DNA from: Planctomycetes bacterium RBG_16_43_13
Lineage (GTDB): Bacteria; Planctomycetota; MHYJ01
Direction: 5' to 3'
Assembly (NCBI GenBank): GCA_001828445.1
Contig: MHYJ01000160.1
Coordinates: forward strand, 15,863-21,977
Length of the DNA: 6,115 nt
Shown: positions 1 through 5,187 of the stretch, piece after piece
How the letters are laid out: every line of letters begins with the position of its first letter
How positions within the stretch are numbered: position 1 is the first letter of the stretch
Program-made: the position numbers and the translations under genes
The notes under the pieces: generated by a model
Databases searched by the model: none
What the model was told of the DNA's origin: nothing
Seen by the model: only the letters and a program-made list of their open reading frames with translations

Positions 1-477
1 GAGCATAAGATGGTAATCTTGTATCCAAACCACGTCGTCTGGTTTAACCACTTCGAGGACTGCATCGCAGAACGTCTTATTAACCTTTTTGTACTGAAGC
101 CAAGCATCTTCATCATACACAGCATACGAAGGAAAATAGTGAAAGAGAGGCCAGAGGGTCTTGTTACAAAAGCCGAGATAAAACTTATCCATCGTTTTCT
201 CTGTTAGGGAAACGGGAACAGCGTGGAACTCCGAGAGGGCACGGGATTTTAACGATTCCCTCGCTTGTGAACCTACTGTGATACCAGGCCAACCAATCCA
301 AAGATATTCTGCAGAAGATGAAGAACCTTTTATGGAATCTAAATATGCACTCAAGCCGGAAACAAGCCCACCAACACTTTCCCGAAAATTCAGTTCTCTT
401 CCTTTTACCCCCACCGTAAATGGCAATCGATTAGAAACAATAATAGTGCGACAAGTTTTGGAGTGTTCTTGAGCCAT
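1..477 (-). CDS. otsA: Trehalose-6-phosphate synthase (GT20), N-terminal part, cut by window edge
   Basis: The visible 159 residues are the N-terminal part of a family GT20 glycosyltransferase. This family makes trehalose 6-phosphate from UDP-glucose and glucose 6-phosphate in the cytoplasm. Seen directly: a first beta strand ending in VSNRLPF (residues 14-20), the glycine loop GGLVSGL (37-43), WIGWPG (60-65), the block FYLGFCNKTLWPLFHYF (99-115) and WIQDYHLML at the cut end (151-159). These are the classic GT20 landmarks around the two sugar-phosphate sites. The ATG at 477 is the first start after an in-frame TAA at 492-490, with a modest AAGGG about 10 nt upstream. The gene starts 33 nt after the channel gene stop, so it should be co-transcribed. 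The C-terminal half lies outside the window, so a fused trehalose-6-phosphate phosphatase domain, or the related glucosylglycerol-phosphate synthase activity, cannot be excluded. Confidence 0.92.
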   Translation of the reverse strand, partial: MAQEHSKTCRTIIVSNRLPFTVGVKGRELNFRESVGGLVSGLSAYLDSIKGSSSSAEYLWIGWPGITVGSQARESLKSRALSEFHAVPVSLTEKTMDKFYLGFCNKTLWPLFHYFPSYAVYDEDAWLQYKKVNKTFCDAVLEVVKPDDVVWIQDYHLML

Positions 478-510
478 AAACTTATGCCCTTATAAGTAAA
501 GCTACTTTCC

Positions 511-1602
511 TCATACTTTGCCTTGCTGAATATGCACAACCCTTTGTGGAAATGGAATCTCAATTCCTTCTTGGGCATAACGACTATGAAGACGTTTAAT
601 GAACTCGTGAGTAATCAAGTAACGATCTACAAACTTCTGCACACGCAGTATAACAGTAAAATTGATGCTGGAATCACCGAACGTATGGTATCGTATAAAC
701 GGTTCAAATGTAGACACGCCACCTGGAACATCTCTCAACACCTGTTTCGCCACCTCAATAGTTACCTGCTCTACTTTTTTAAGGTCGCTATTGTAAGAAA
801 CGCCTACCTGAACCAATGCTGCCATTTCCTGTTCGGGCTTATCATAATTGGTTACTACACTTTGCGCCACCTTTTGGTTCGGAACCACAATAACCGTGTT
901 AGGGAGTGTTCGAATTTTTGTGGAGCGCCAACCGATTCCTATAACAGTCCCTTCGTCTCCAGTATCTAATTTCACATAGTCGCCCACGTGAAATGGTCGG
1001 TCAGCAACAATATAAAAACCCGCAAAAATGTTCGTTAATGTGTCTTGAAGCGCCAATGCTATAGCCACACTCCCGATGCCTAATGTCGTCAACAATGGTG
1101 TGATTGAGATATTGAGAGTGTCCAAAACAATTAATACACCTATGATGGCGAAAATGAGTTTGGCAATCCAACGTAAAGTCGGGACAAGCGTTCGCACTGA
1201 TTCTTGACGCCGCCCCCATAAGTCAAGAAGGGCAAGCACAAATGCAGTCGCCGGAATAACGATGCTTCCGATGAAAGCAAACATTACAGCTATATGAATT
1301 CCTGCCGTAAGTTTGGAGGGTATAGATAAGCTCTCAACAGCAACAGTTACTCCCAAGAGGAAAAGCCAGAAAGGAAGCCATCGGCGGATTTGTTTTAACA
1401 CAATATCATCTAAAGGTGTTTCTGTCTTGGCAACTGCCTTCAAGAGGATTCGTATTACAATGCGGTCCAATAAAATCCCTACAAGTATAATCAAAAGTAG
1501 AAATAGTGGTATAGCGATGTGCGACTCGTAAGGCACATCATATCCCAAGATTTTGGTTTGCCCAAGTCCATAGAGAAACGATTTAGATACTTCTAAAACC
1601 AT
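511..1602 (-). CDS. MscS-family mechanosensitive ion channel
   Basis: This 363-aa inner-membrane protein is a small-conductance mechanosensitive channel of the MscS family, which opens under membrane tension and releases solutes on hypo-osmotic shock. Hydrophobic segments lie at about 29-52, 75-93, 101-127, 143-161 and 167-195. The last is the pore helix, with the family's small-residue pattern LGIGSVAIALALQDTLTNIF (174-193). It runs into ADRPFHVGDYV (200-210), NTVIVVPNQKV of the beta domain (225-235) and a C-terminal alpha/beta domain ending in EGIEIPFPQ (345-353). It has about five helices where E. coli MscS (286 aa) has three, so it belongs to one of the slightly larger subfamilies. The start has AGGAGGG at 1612-1606, 3 nt before ATG. 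It sits 23 nt after a small membrane-protein gene and 33 nt before the trehalose synthase gene, which supports a shared role in osmotic adaptation. Confidence 0.95.
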   Translation of the reverse strand: MVLEVSKSFLYGLGQTKILGYDVPYESHIAIPLFLLLIILVGILLDRIVIRILLKAVAKTETPLDDIVLKQIRRWLPFWLFLLGVTVAVESLSIPSKLTAGIHIAVMFAFIGSIVIPATAFVLALLDLWGRRQESVRTLVPTLRWIAKLIFAIIGVLIVLDTLNISITPLLTTLGIGSVAIALALQDTLTNIFAGFYIVADRPFHVGDYVKLDTGDEGTVIGIGWRSTKIRTLPNTVIVVPNQKVAQSVVTNYDKPEQEMAALVQVGVSYNSDLKKVEQVTIEVAKQVLRDVPGGVSTFEPFIRYHTFGDSSINFTVILRVQKFVDRYLITHEFIKRLHSRYAQEGIEIPFPQRVVHIQQGKV

Positions 1603-1625
1603 ATTCCCTCCTAAAAAGCGTACGT

Positions 1626-1823
1626 CTAACCTTGTTTTTGCTCTTTGCCTCTTTCCTTTTGCTTGAAGACGTTTACTTGCCCAAAAATAAGAAAAGCAAC
1701 ACCAATAAACATCAATATCACTGCACCTAAACCCCCGACTTCATCCCGCAAAAGAACCCCGGCTACTATCCCCAAGAGGAAACCGCCAATCGTCGTAAAA
1801 AGCTGTGGAATAATCGATAACAT
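1626..1823 (-). CDS. Small two-helix membrane protein (65 aa), unknown function
   Basis: This short protein has two hydrophobic segments (about 5-25 and 29-50) joined by a tight loop (RDEVGG, 26-31). It ends in a charged, Lys/Gln/Glu-rich tail (FKQKERGKEQKQG, 53-65). By the positive-inside tendency, both ends are likely cytoplasmic. Glycines are frequent in both helices, which suggests close packing. I do not recognise the family. A clear GGGAGGG lies 7 nt before ATG (1837-1831), and the gene ends 23 nt before the channel gene, so coupled expression with the channel is likely. A role as a channel partner or in envelope stress is only a guess from context. The antisense ORF over the same stretch has no comparable start signal and does not read like a protein. 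Confidence 0.8.
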   Translation of the reverse strand: MLSIIPQLFTTIGGFLLGIVAGVLLRDEVGGLGAVILMFIGVAFLIFGQVNVFKQKERGKEQKQG

Positions 1824-1875
1824 AAACTATCCCTCCCAATGTTAGTTTTAGGTAACTATGACTCTGCCTATTCTA

Positions 1876-1980
1876 CTACTTCCTTTTCTTTTTAGTCAAT
1901 ACTTTGTAATAACAGAATATAACAAGTGCAGTTACACCTGCATAGACGACACACATAAAAACAATCGCTCTGATTGTCAT
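1876..1980 (-). CDS. 34-aa single-helix membrane miniprotein, unknown function
   Basis: A 35-codon reading frame begins at ATG 1980 and ends at TAG 1878-1876. The protein is one hydrophobic helix (about residues 5-25, containing IVFMCVVYAG) followed by a strongly basic tail, KVLTKKKRK. This is the usual plan of a one-pass inner-membrane miniprotein with its C-terminus in the cytoplasm. AAAGGAAG at 1992-1985, 4 nt before the ATG, is a credible ribosome-binding site. The frame fills most of what would otherwise be a 180-nt gap in a compact operon: 23 nt from the upstream gene stop and 52 nt before the next start. It is below the size most gene callers keep. No family is recognised. Evidence is composition, start signal and position only, so it could be chance. 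Confidence 0.55.
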   Translation of the reverse strand: MTIRAIVFMCVVYAGVTALVIFCYYKVLTKKKRK

Positions 1981-2003
1981 ATTTCTTCCTTTCGTTAAAT
2001 TTA

Positions 2004-2360
2004 CTATATGAGCCCCTTTAGCACAAAATGAACAAGAACCAAAAATCCGCTTCCGACAAGCAGGATGATGACGCTGTCTCTAACTGCTGAGAGAATGCCC
2101 GCTCTATATATCTCTTTAGATTGGTTATCAATAACAGGTGAACCGGAAGGCGATTTTGGTAGTTTTGGTCTGTCTATAAATCGTGATACGATTATAAGTA
2201 TCAAAACAACACCGTAAGCAACGTCAAGTCCCGTCGGAAGCGAGAGCTGTTGTGTTACAATGATAACCCCAAAAAGGAACAGCATAGCTGGTCCTGAGAA
2301 AATCCAGAAAACCCTCGCTAAACAACCGCCCATGCTGGTTATTTCATCTTTTTCATCCAT
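2004..2360 (-). CDS. Three-helix membrane protein (118 aa), unknown function, first gene of the operon
   Basis: The product has an acidic cytoplasmic-type start (MDEKDEITSM) and three hydrophobic segments at about 15-37, 43-62 and 94-117. A polar loop (about 63-93) contains DRPKLPKSPSGSP and separates helices two and three. I do not recognise the family. The start is well supported: AGGAGGA at 2372-2366, 5 nt upstream. No gene precedes it on this strand for at least 350 nt, so it most likely opens the transcription unit that continues through two tiny membrane proteins to the MscS-type channel and trehalose synthase. No convincing promoter is visible: TATACT at 2386-2381 lacks a matching -35 box. 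Overlapping plus-strand frames lack these signals. Confidence 0.83.
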   Translation of the reverse strand: MDEKDEITSMGGCLARVFWIFSGPAMLFLFGVIIVTQQLSLPTGLDVAYGVVLILIIVSRFIDRPKLPKSPSGSPVIDNQSKEIYRAGILSAVRDSVIILLVGSGFLVLVHFVLKGLI

Positions 2361-2430
2361 AAAAATCCTCCTAAACGAAAAGTATAAAAGTAGAGTACCT
2401 ACACAATGGCTCTATGAAGAAGAGTATATC

Positions 2431-2478
2431 CCCTGTCAGCAGTTACTATTGACTTTGTAAGATAATACTAAGACAGGG
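2431..2478. repeat. Imperfect inverted repeat (48 nt)
   Basis: CCCTGTC at 2431-2437 is the exact reverse complement of GACAGGG at 2472-2478. Inside these arms, pairing can resume as TTA/TAA and TATT/AATA around a mismatch, after a five-base bulge on the left side. This gives a long, mostly AT-rich hairpin. No T-tract follows on either strand, so an intrinsic terminator is unlikely. It may be an operator-type site, an RNA structure in the operon leader, or a remnant of a small mobile repeat. Confidence 0.4.
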
Positions 2479-2678
2479 ATAATTCAGTTTTCCGTTAAGC
2501 TATAGGAGGGTCATGTGGAAGAGGTGGCCAATTTCGCTTATAGATGATGTGTATATAGCTGACTATAACATTATACATAACTTGCTCTAACACGTTTAGG
2601 ATAATATCACTTTTACGTCGGCTTGCCAAGAAAAATCACGTTCCGCCCAACAAATATTTCTGCGATTAGGTGATGAAT

Positions 2679-2707
2679 TTGCACTTATGCTAAATATGTG
2701 GTATAAT
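2679..2707 (+). promoter_or_regulatory. Near-consensus sigma-70 promoter with extended -10, driving the 108-aa gene
   Basis: TTGCAC (2679-2684) and TATAAT (2702-2707) are separated by exactly 17 nt. TGG directly precedes the -10 hexamer, giving an extended -10. This is the best housekeeping promoter in the window. Transcription should begin near 2713-2715, only 2-4 nt before the ATG at 2717, leaving no room for a Shine-Dalgarno sequence. The match is seen directly; activity is inferred. Confidence 0.75.
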
Positions 2708-2716
2708 ATCTGAAAT

Positions 2717-3043
2717 ATGGCTATATCACCTATTGACCTGATGAATGGTAATCTGGGGAATGTGCTGGGCGGCTCGACGCCCTCAAGTGCAGGCGGGCTC
2801 TCGAGTTCCATCCTCGACATAGTGTCAGGCAATGCGAATGTCCCGCAGAGCCCATTGGGTTTAGGCAGTGCGGTCTTAGGTGCGAATATCTCCAATCCGC
2901 TCGACCTGTCGAATAGCATCCTAAACATAATGAGTGCGGGCAGTGCCGACCTCTACGCATTAGGTGTGAGGGAGGCGGCGATAGTGAATTTAGTCCGTCT
3001 AAGCACCGAGCAACTCGGCACAAGTTTAGACCTTATTACGTAG
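2717..3043 (+). CDS. Gly/Ser/Leu/Asn-rich internally repetitive 108-aa protein, unknown; probably leaderless mRNA
   Basis: This small protein has no signal peptide, no cysteine and very few charged residues. Imperfect repeats of roughly 16-20 residues share a pattern like (S/N)P(L/I)(D/G)L..S.L. Examples begin at about residues 4 (SPIDLMNGNLG), 45 (SPLGLGSAVLG) and 60 (NPLDLSNSILNIM); LSSSILDIVSGNAN (28-41) parallels LSNSILNIMSAGSAD (64-78). The C-terminus (80-108) is more helix-like (GVREAAIVNLVRLSTEQLG). Such a composition suits a structural, self-assembling or helical-coil protein, but no family is recognised. The ATG lies 9 nt after a near-consensus -10 box, so initiation is probably leaderless. 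The codon usage does not stand out from that of neighbouring genes. The gene is alone on its strand, divergent from the osmotic operon and convergent with the propeller gene. Two antisense frames over it lack start signals and are judged spurious. Confidence 0.65.
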   Translation: MAISPIDLMNGNLGNVLGGSTPSSAGGLSSSILDIVSGNANVPQSPLGLGSAVLGANISNPLDLSNSILNIMSAGSADLYALGVREAAIVNLVRLSTEQLGTSLDLIT

Positions 3044-3078
3044 GGTTGTCCTGCTTTACTTCTTAAGTAGATAATTTG

Positions 3079-3106
3079 GTCATTGGGATTGGTGATTTTG
3101 TATTTT
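3079..3106. repeat. Short intergenic run of four heptanucleotide units
   Basis: Between the two convergent genes the plus strand reads as four 7-mers: GTCATTG, GGATTGG, TGATTTT and GTATTTT. The 13-mer GATTTTGTATTTT at 3094-3106 recurs exactly at 4394-4406 inside the heptamer array of the neighbouring 490-aa gene. This is probably a small, decayed copy of the same repeat family. Confidence 0.45.
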
Positions 3107-3113
3107 CAACTTT

Positions 3114-4586
3114 CTACCTCTGCCTCCGTATATATATATACTCCTCTGTATCGCTGATGTGCTGTATCCAGGCGGCGACTGCCTTGCCGTCCGGTCCTAT
3201 CGCCACCTGCGGGTTGCGGGATGTGCCTGTAACGTCTCCGACTACTATTCCCATTCCTGTAGCGGAGAGGTCAACCTCCTGCCACACGCTTCTCCTGCCA
3301 TCCCATTTCCTGACGTAGATGGGGCTATTCGTTACCGTCTCAGCCCTGTATGCCATCACGGGATTATTATCGCGTGCGATTGTTACGGATGGCTCACTGC
3401 CTGAGAGAGAATAGTTCATCAACTCCATCCACTTGCCGCCGCTCCACCTCTCTACATATAGCCACGGGAAATAGGATAGTATGTGGTATGCGATGATGGG
3501 GTTGCCACCGGAGTCCAAACACAGGGACGGGAACTGCAATGCGTAGGCAATGTCGGATGCCTCTTTACTCGTCCTGACCGTTAAGCCCGCTCCGACATCA
3601 AGCCACTTCCCGCCATCCCATTTTTTTACGTATATGGTGGTATCTTTTTCTCTGTATGCTATTATGGGATTGTTCTGATTATTTATTGAGAGCATTGGGC
3701 TGTCCGCATCCTCCTCTAATGCAATGGGAGAGAGTTCATTGAAGATACCTCCACCCCAACGGAATGTGCGAATGTTGTTACTGTCCATAAATGCGATACA
3801 GGGGTTGTCCGACCTGTCGAGAGCCATCACGGGTATAGTATCTGATGGTGCGAGGACGCCAGCTCCGTATTCTTCTGTGACCCAGGTTGTGCCGTCCCAT
3901 TTTTTCACCCTTATAGTGCTTGTCCCACCTAAACTTATCTCCATATAGGATATTATAGGGGTGTTATCTTTCGAGATGGCGAGGGATGGCGAGCGCGAGG
4001 GCGTGGAACTTACGCCGACCTCCTCCCTGCCGAGGAAGAGCCAATTAGAGCCGTCCCACTGTTTCGCATATACCCTATTATTTAATATATTACTCCCCTC
4101 CTCCCACGCAACCGTTATCTTATTGGTTTTATCTACTGCGAGGCGAAGGTTGGTTTTCGGTGCGGTGAGGTTGCTCGATATACCGTAGCCGGTGGCGGAG
4201 CCACTTTTCTTAGGAGGCGGAGGGGGGTCGGGGGTGGAAGTTTGGAGTTTGGAATTGGGAGTTTGGATTTTGGAGTTTGGATTGGGGATTGGGGATTGGG
4301 TGTTTGTCTGGGATTCTGGATTTTGGGATTGGGGAGGTGGTAGGTGAGAGGTGGTAGGTGGGATTTGGGATTGGGGACTTGTCTGGGATTTTGGATTTTG
4401 TATTTTGGAATTGGCAGGTGGATTTATCTCTATATAAGCGGGTTGGTTTGGCTCGCCGTCATCCTGTTGCGTAGAGGAGTTAGGATGAGACGTCGTAGCG
4501 ACGTTATCTAATAATGTGATATAGGCAACCGTTACTACTACCAACGAGAGCAAGACAAGTGCGACAATACTTCTAAACGATAGCAT
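3114..4586 (-). CDS. Membrane-anchored protein with repeat-encoded linker and seven-bladed beta-propeller domain
   Basis: The 490-aa product begins with an uncleaved anchor or signal peptide (hydrophobic at about 6-25, no lipobox). A Pro/Gln/Asn/Ser-rich linker follows (about 45-127, ending in a PPPPP run at 121-125), then seven repeats of about 40-60 residues. Each repeat pairs a strand of the type SPSLAI.KDNTPIISY with a strand of the type IYVKKWDGxxW. The first strands start near 147, 199, 251, 296, 352, 398 and 458. WDG or a variant follows at 177, 230, 277 (WGG), 323, 381 (WSG) and 428. The seventh repeat stops at YIYIRRQR; the segment at 130-145 probably closes the ring. No catalytic motif is seen, so binding or a structural envelope role is likelier. 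ATG 4586 is the first start after an in-frame TAA, with only a weak AAGTAAG before it. It lies 112 nt downstream of the lipoprotein gene, so it may be co-transcribed or have its own promoter. Confidence 0.88.
   Translation of the reverse strand: MLSFRSIVALVLLSLVVVTVAYITLLDNVATTSHPNSSTQQDDGEPNQPAYIEINPPANSKIQNPKSQTSPQSQIPPTTSHLPPPQSQNPESQTNTQSPIPNPNSKIQTPNSKLQTSTPDPPPPPKKSGSATGYGISSNLTAPKTNLRLAVDKTNKITVAWEEGSNILNNRVYAKQWDGSNWLFLGREEVGVSSTPSRSPSLAISKDNTPIISYMEISLGGTSTIRVKKWDGTTWVTEEYGAGVLAPSDTIPVMALDRSDNPCIAFMDSNNIRTFRWGGGIFNELSPIALEEDADSPMLSINNQNNPIIAYREKDTTIYVKKWDGGKWLDVGAGLTVRTSKEASDIAYALQFPSLCLDSGGNPIIAYHILSYFPWLYVERWSGGKWMELMNYSLSGSEPSVTIARDNNPVMAYRAETVTNSPIYVRKWDGRRSVWQEVDLSATGMGIVVGDVTGTSRNPQVAIGPDGKAVAAWIQHISDTEEYIYIRRQR
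4240..4414 (-). repeat. Degenerate tandem heptanucleotide array inside coding sequence
   Basis: On the minus strand this stretch reads as consecutive 7-mers of related sequence, such as CCAAAAT, CCCCAAT, CCCAAAT, CCAAACT, CCACCTA-like variants and CCCAGAC, with a few short interruptions. Because 7 is not a multiple of 3, three units encode seven residues, giving peptides such as NSKIQNPKSQ and NPNSKIQTPNSKLQT (codons about 58-116 of the 490-aa protein). No unit creates a stop on the coding strand, so the array stays open. It resembles the CCCCA(A/G)T-type short tandem repeats known from filamentous cyanobacteria, a comparison made from memory. Confidence 0.85.
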
Positions 4587-4698
4587 CTTACTTTATAGAA
4601 TAAATCGGCACAAAGGCATCTTTTACTACTTGTTGCGGTGGACGCTACCTACTTTCACCAAGATTAGCAGAATTGCTCGGCAAAAGCAATAGCGACTC

Positions 4699-5139
4699 TC
4701 ACTTAATCTCTTCCCAGGAGGGCTTACCTGACTGGGCATCGGCAGTAGGGGAATCAGCAAATGGGCACTCCTCGTCGCTCGCAGCTGTTACACGAAACGT
4801 GTAGGATGTGGCAGGGATAAGCCCCCTCACCTCATAGGTTGTAACGTTCCCTGCATTTATTTGAGTATAATCTGAAGGATTATCTGTCGGAGGAGGTAAT
4901 TTATAGTATACGTAATATGTATTTACGTATGGCTGGCCTGCAACAGCAGTCCATGTCAACTGCACATACCCTGCATCAGCACCTGTTTCTGCAGTTAGTG
5001 TGCTGGGACACGCAGGTACAGGGGTAAATGGGTTACTACCACCACCCCCCGTTCCCCAGTCCCCGCAACCAGCGGTCAGGATTAAAAGTGAGAATAAAGC
5101 CGCTAAAACTACTAAAGGCAACGCTATCTGCAACTTCAT
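4699..5139 (-). CDS. Lipoprotein with one fibronectin type III domain
   Basis: The 146-aa protein starts with MK, a hydrophobic stretch (about 5-22) and a lipobox-like LTAGC that would place the acylated cysteine at 25. Threonine at -3 is less usual than Leu but tolerated. A flexible Gly-rich spacer follows (GDWGTGGGG, 26-34), then a single FN3 domain (about 45-136). This shows the strand B motif VQLTW (59-63), strand C YYVYYK (75-80) and the signature run YEVRGLIPATSYTFRVTAAS (102-121). Cysteines 44 and 115 flank the domain and could form a disulfide in the periplasm. Residues after C25 include Asp at +3, not +2, so outer-membrane sorting is possible. A strong AGGAGGA sits 5 nt before ATG (5151-5145). 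It starts 48 nt after the secretin stop, so it is likely an accessory protein of that system; a pilotin-like role is speculation. Confidence 0.9.
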   Translation of the reverse strand: MKLQIALPLVVLAALFSLLILTAGCGDWGTGGGGSNPFTPVPACPSTLTAETGADAGYVQLTWTAVAGQPYVNTYYVYYKLPPPTDNPSDYTQINAGNVTTYEVRGLIPATSYTFRVTAASDEECPFADSPTADAQSGKPSWEEIK

Positions 5140-5187
5140 AATTGTCCTCCTTTTACCTCAAAAGTAAAATATACTATTTACTCGGTA

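Larger units (their letters stand above)
2361..2716. other. Divergent intergenic region, AT-rich
   Basis: This 356-bp stretch separates the minus-strand osmotic operon from the plus-strand 108-aa gene. It is richer in A and T than its neighbours. It holds the ribosome-binding site of the 118-aa gene (2372-2366), an imperfect inverted repeat (2431-2478), a weakly supported 25-codon plus-strand frame (2513-2590) and a strong plus-strand promoter at its right end (2679-2707). No tRNA-like or recognised riboswitch structure was seen, and no clear promoter for the leftward operon. Confidence 0.7.

Noticed and set aside
10..472. Two plus-strand frames (10-207 and 278-472)
   Set aside because: They lie antisense to the GT20 trehalose synthase, whose motifs are unmistakable on the minus strand.
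523..1531. Plus- and minus-strand alternative frames within the channel gene (523-969, 1001-1219, 1313-1531)
   Set aside because: They overlap the MscS-family gene, have no credible start signals and their translations do not look like proteins.
2381..2386. TATACT on the minus strand as -10 for the osmotic operon
   Set aside because: No -35 match at 16-18 nt and no extended -10; other TATAAT-like sequences on this strand (2575-2570, 2430-2424) also lack partners, so no promoter is assigned.
2596..3023. Minus-strand frames of 110 and 97 codons over the 108-aa gene
   Set aside because: Compositions are His/Arg/Pro/Cys-rich in the way of antisense shadows, with no ribosome-binding site; the plus-strand frame has a strong promoter and repeat structure.
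3050..3070. TACTT-CTT-AAGTA hairpin between the convergent genes as a bidirectional terminator
   Set aside because: The stem is five AT-rich pairs plus a wobble and lacks a U-run on either side.
3129..3140. (TA)6 microsatellite at the 3' end of the propeller gene
   Set aside because: It is short and encodes the expected final-strand residues YIYI; slippage would alter only the last few residues.
4240..4414. Heptamer array as a CRISPR array
   Set aside because: Units are 7 nt, degenerate and contiguous, with no unique spacers, and lie inside an open reading frame.
4592..4597. TATAAA on the minus strand 5 nt before the propeller gene ATG as a second leaderless promoter
   Set aside because: No -35 box at suitable spacing and the gap to the ATG is too short; readthrough from the lipoprotein gene is as likely.
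4672..4690. Small hairpin (ATTGCT / AGCAAT) after the lipoprotein gene as a terminator
   Set aside because: Only a 6-bp AT-rich stem with a 7-nt loop and no T-tract in the minus-strand direction.
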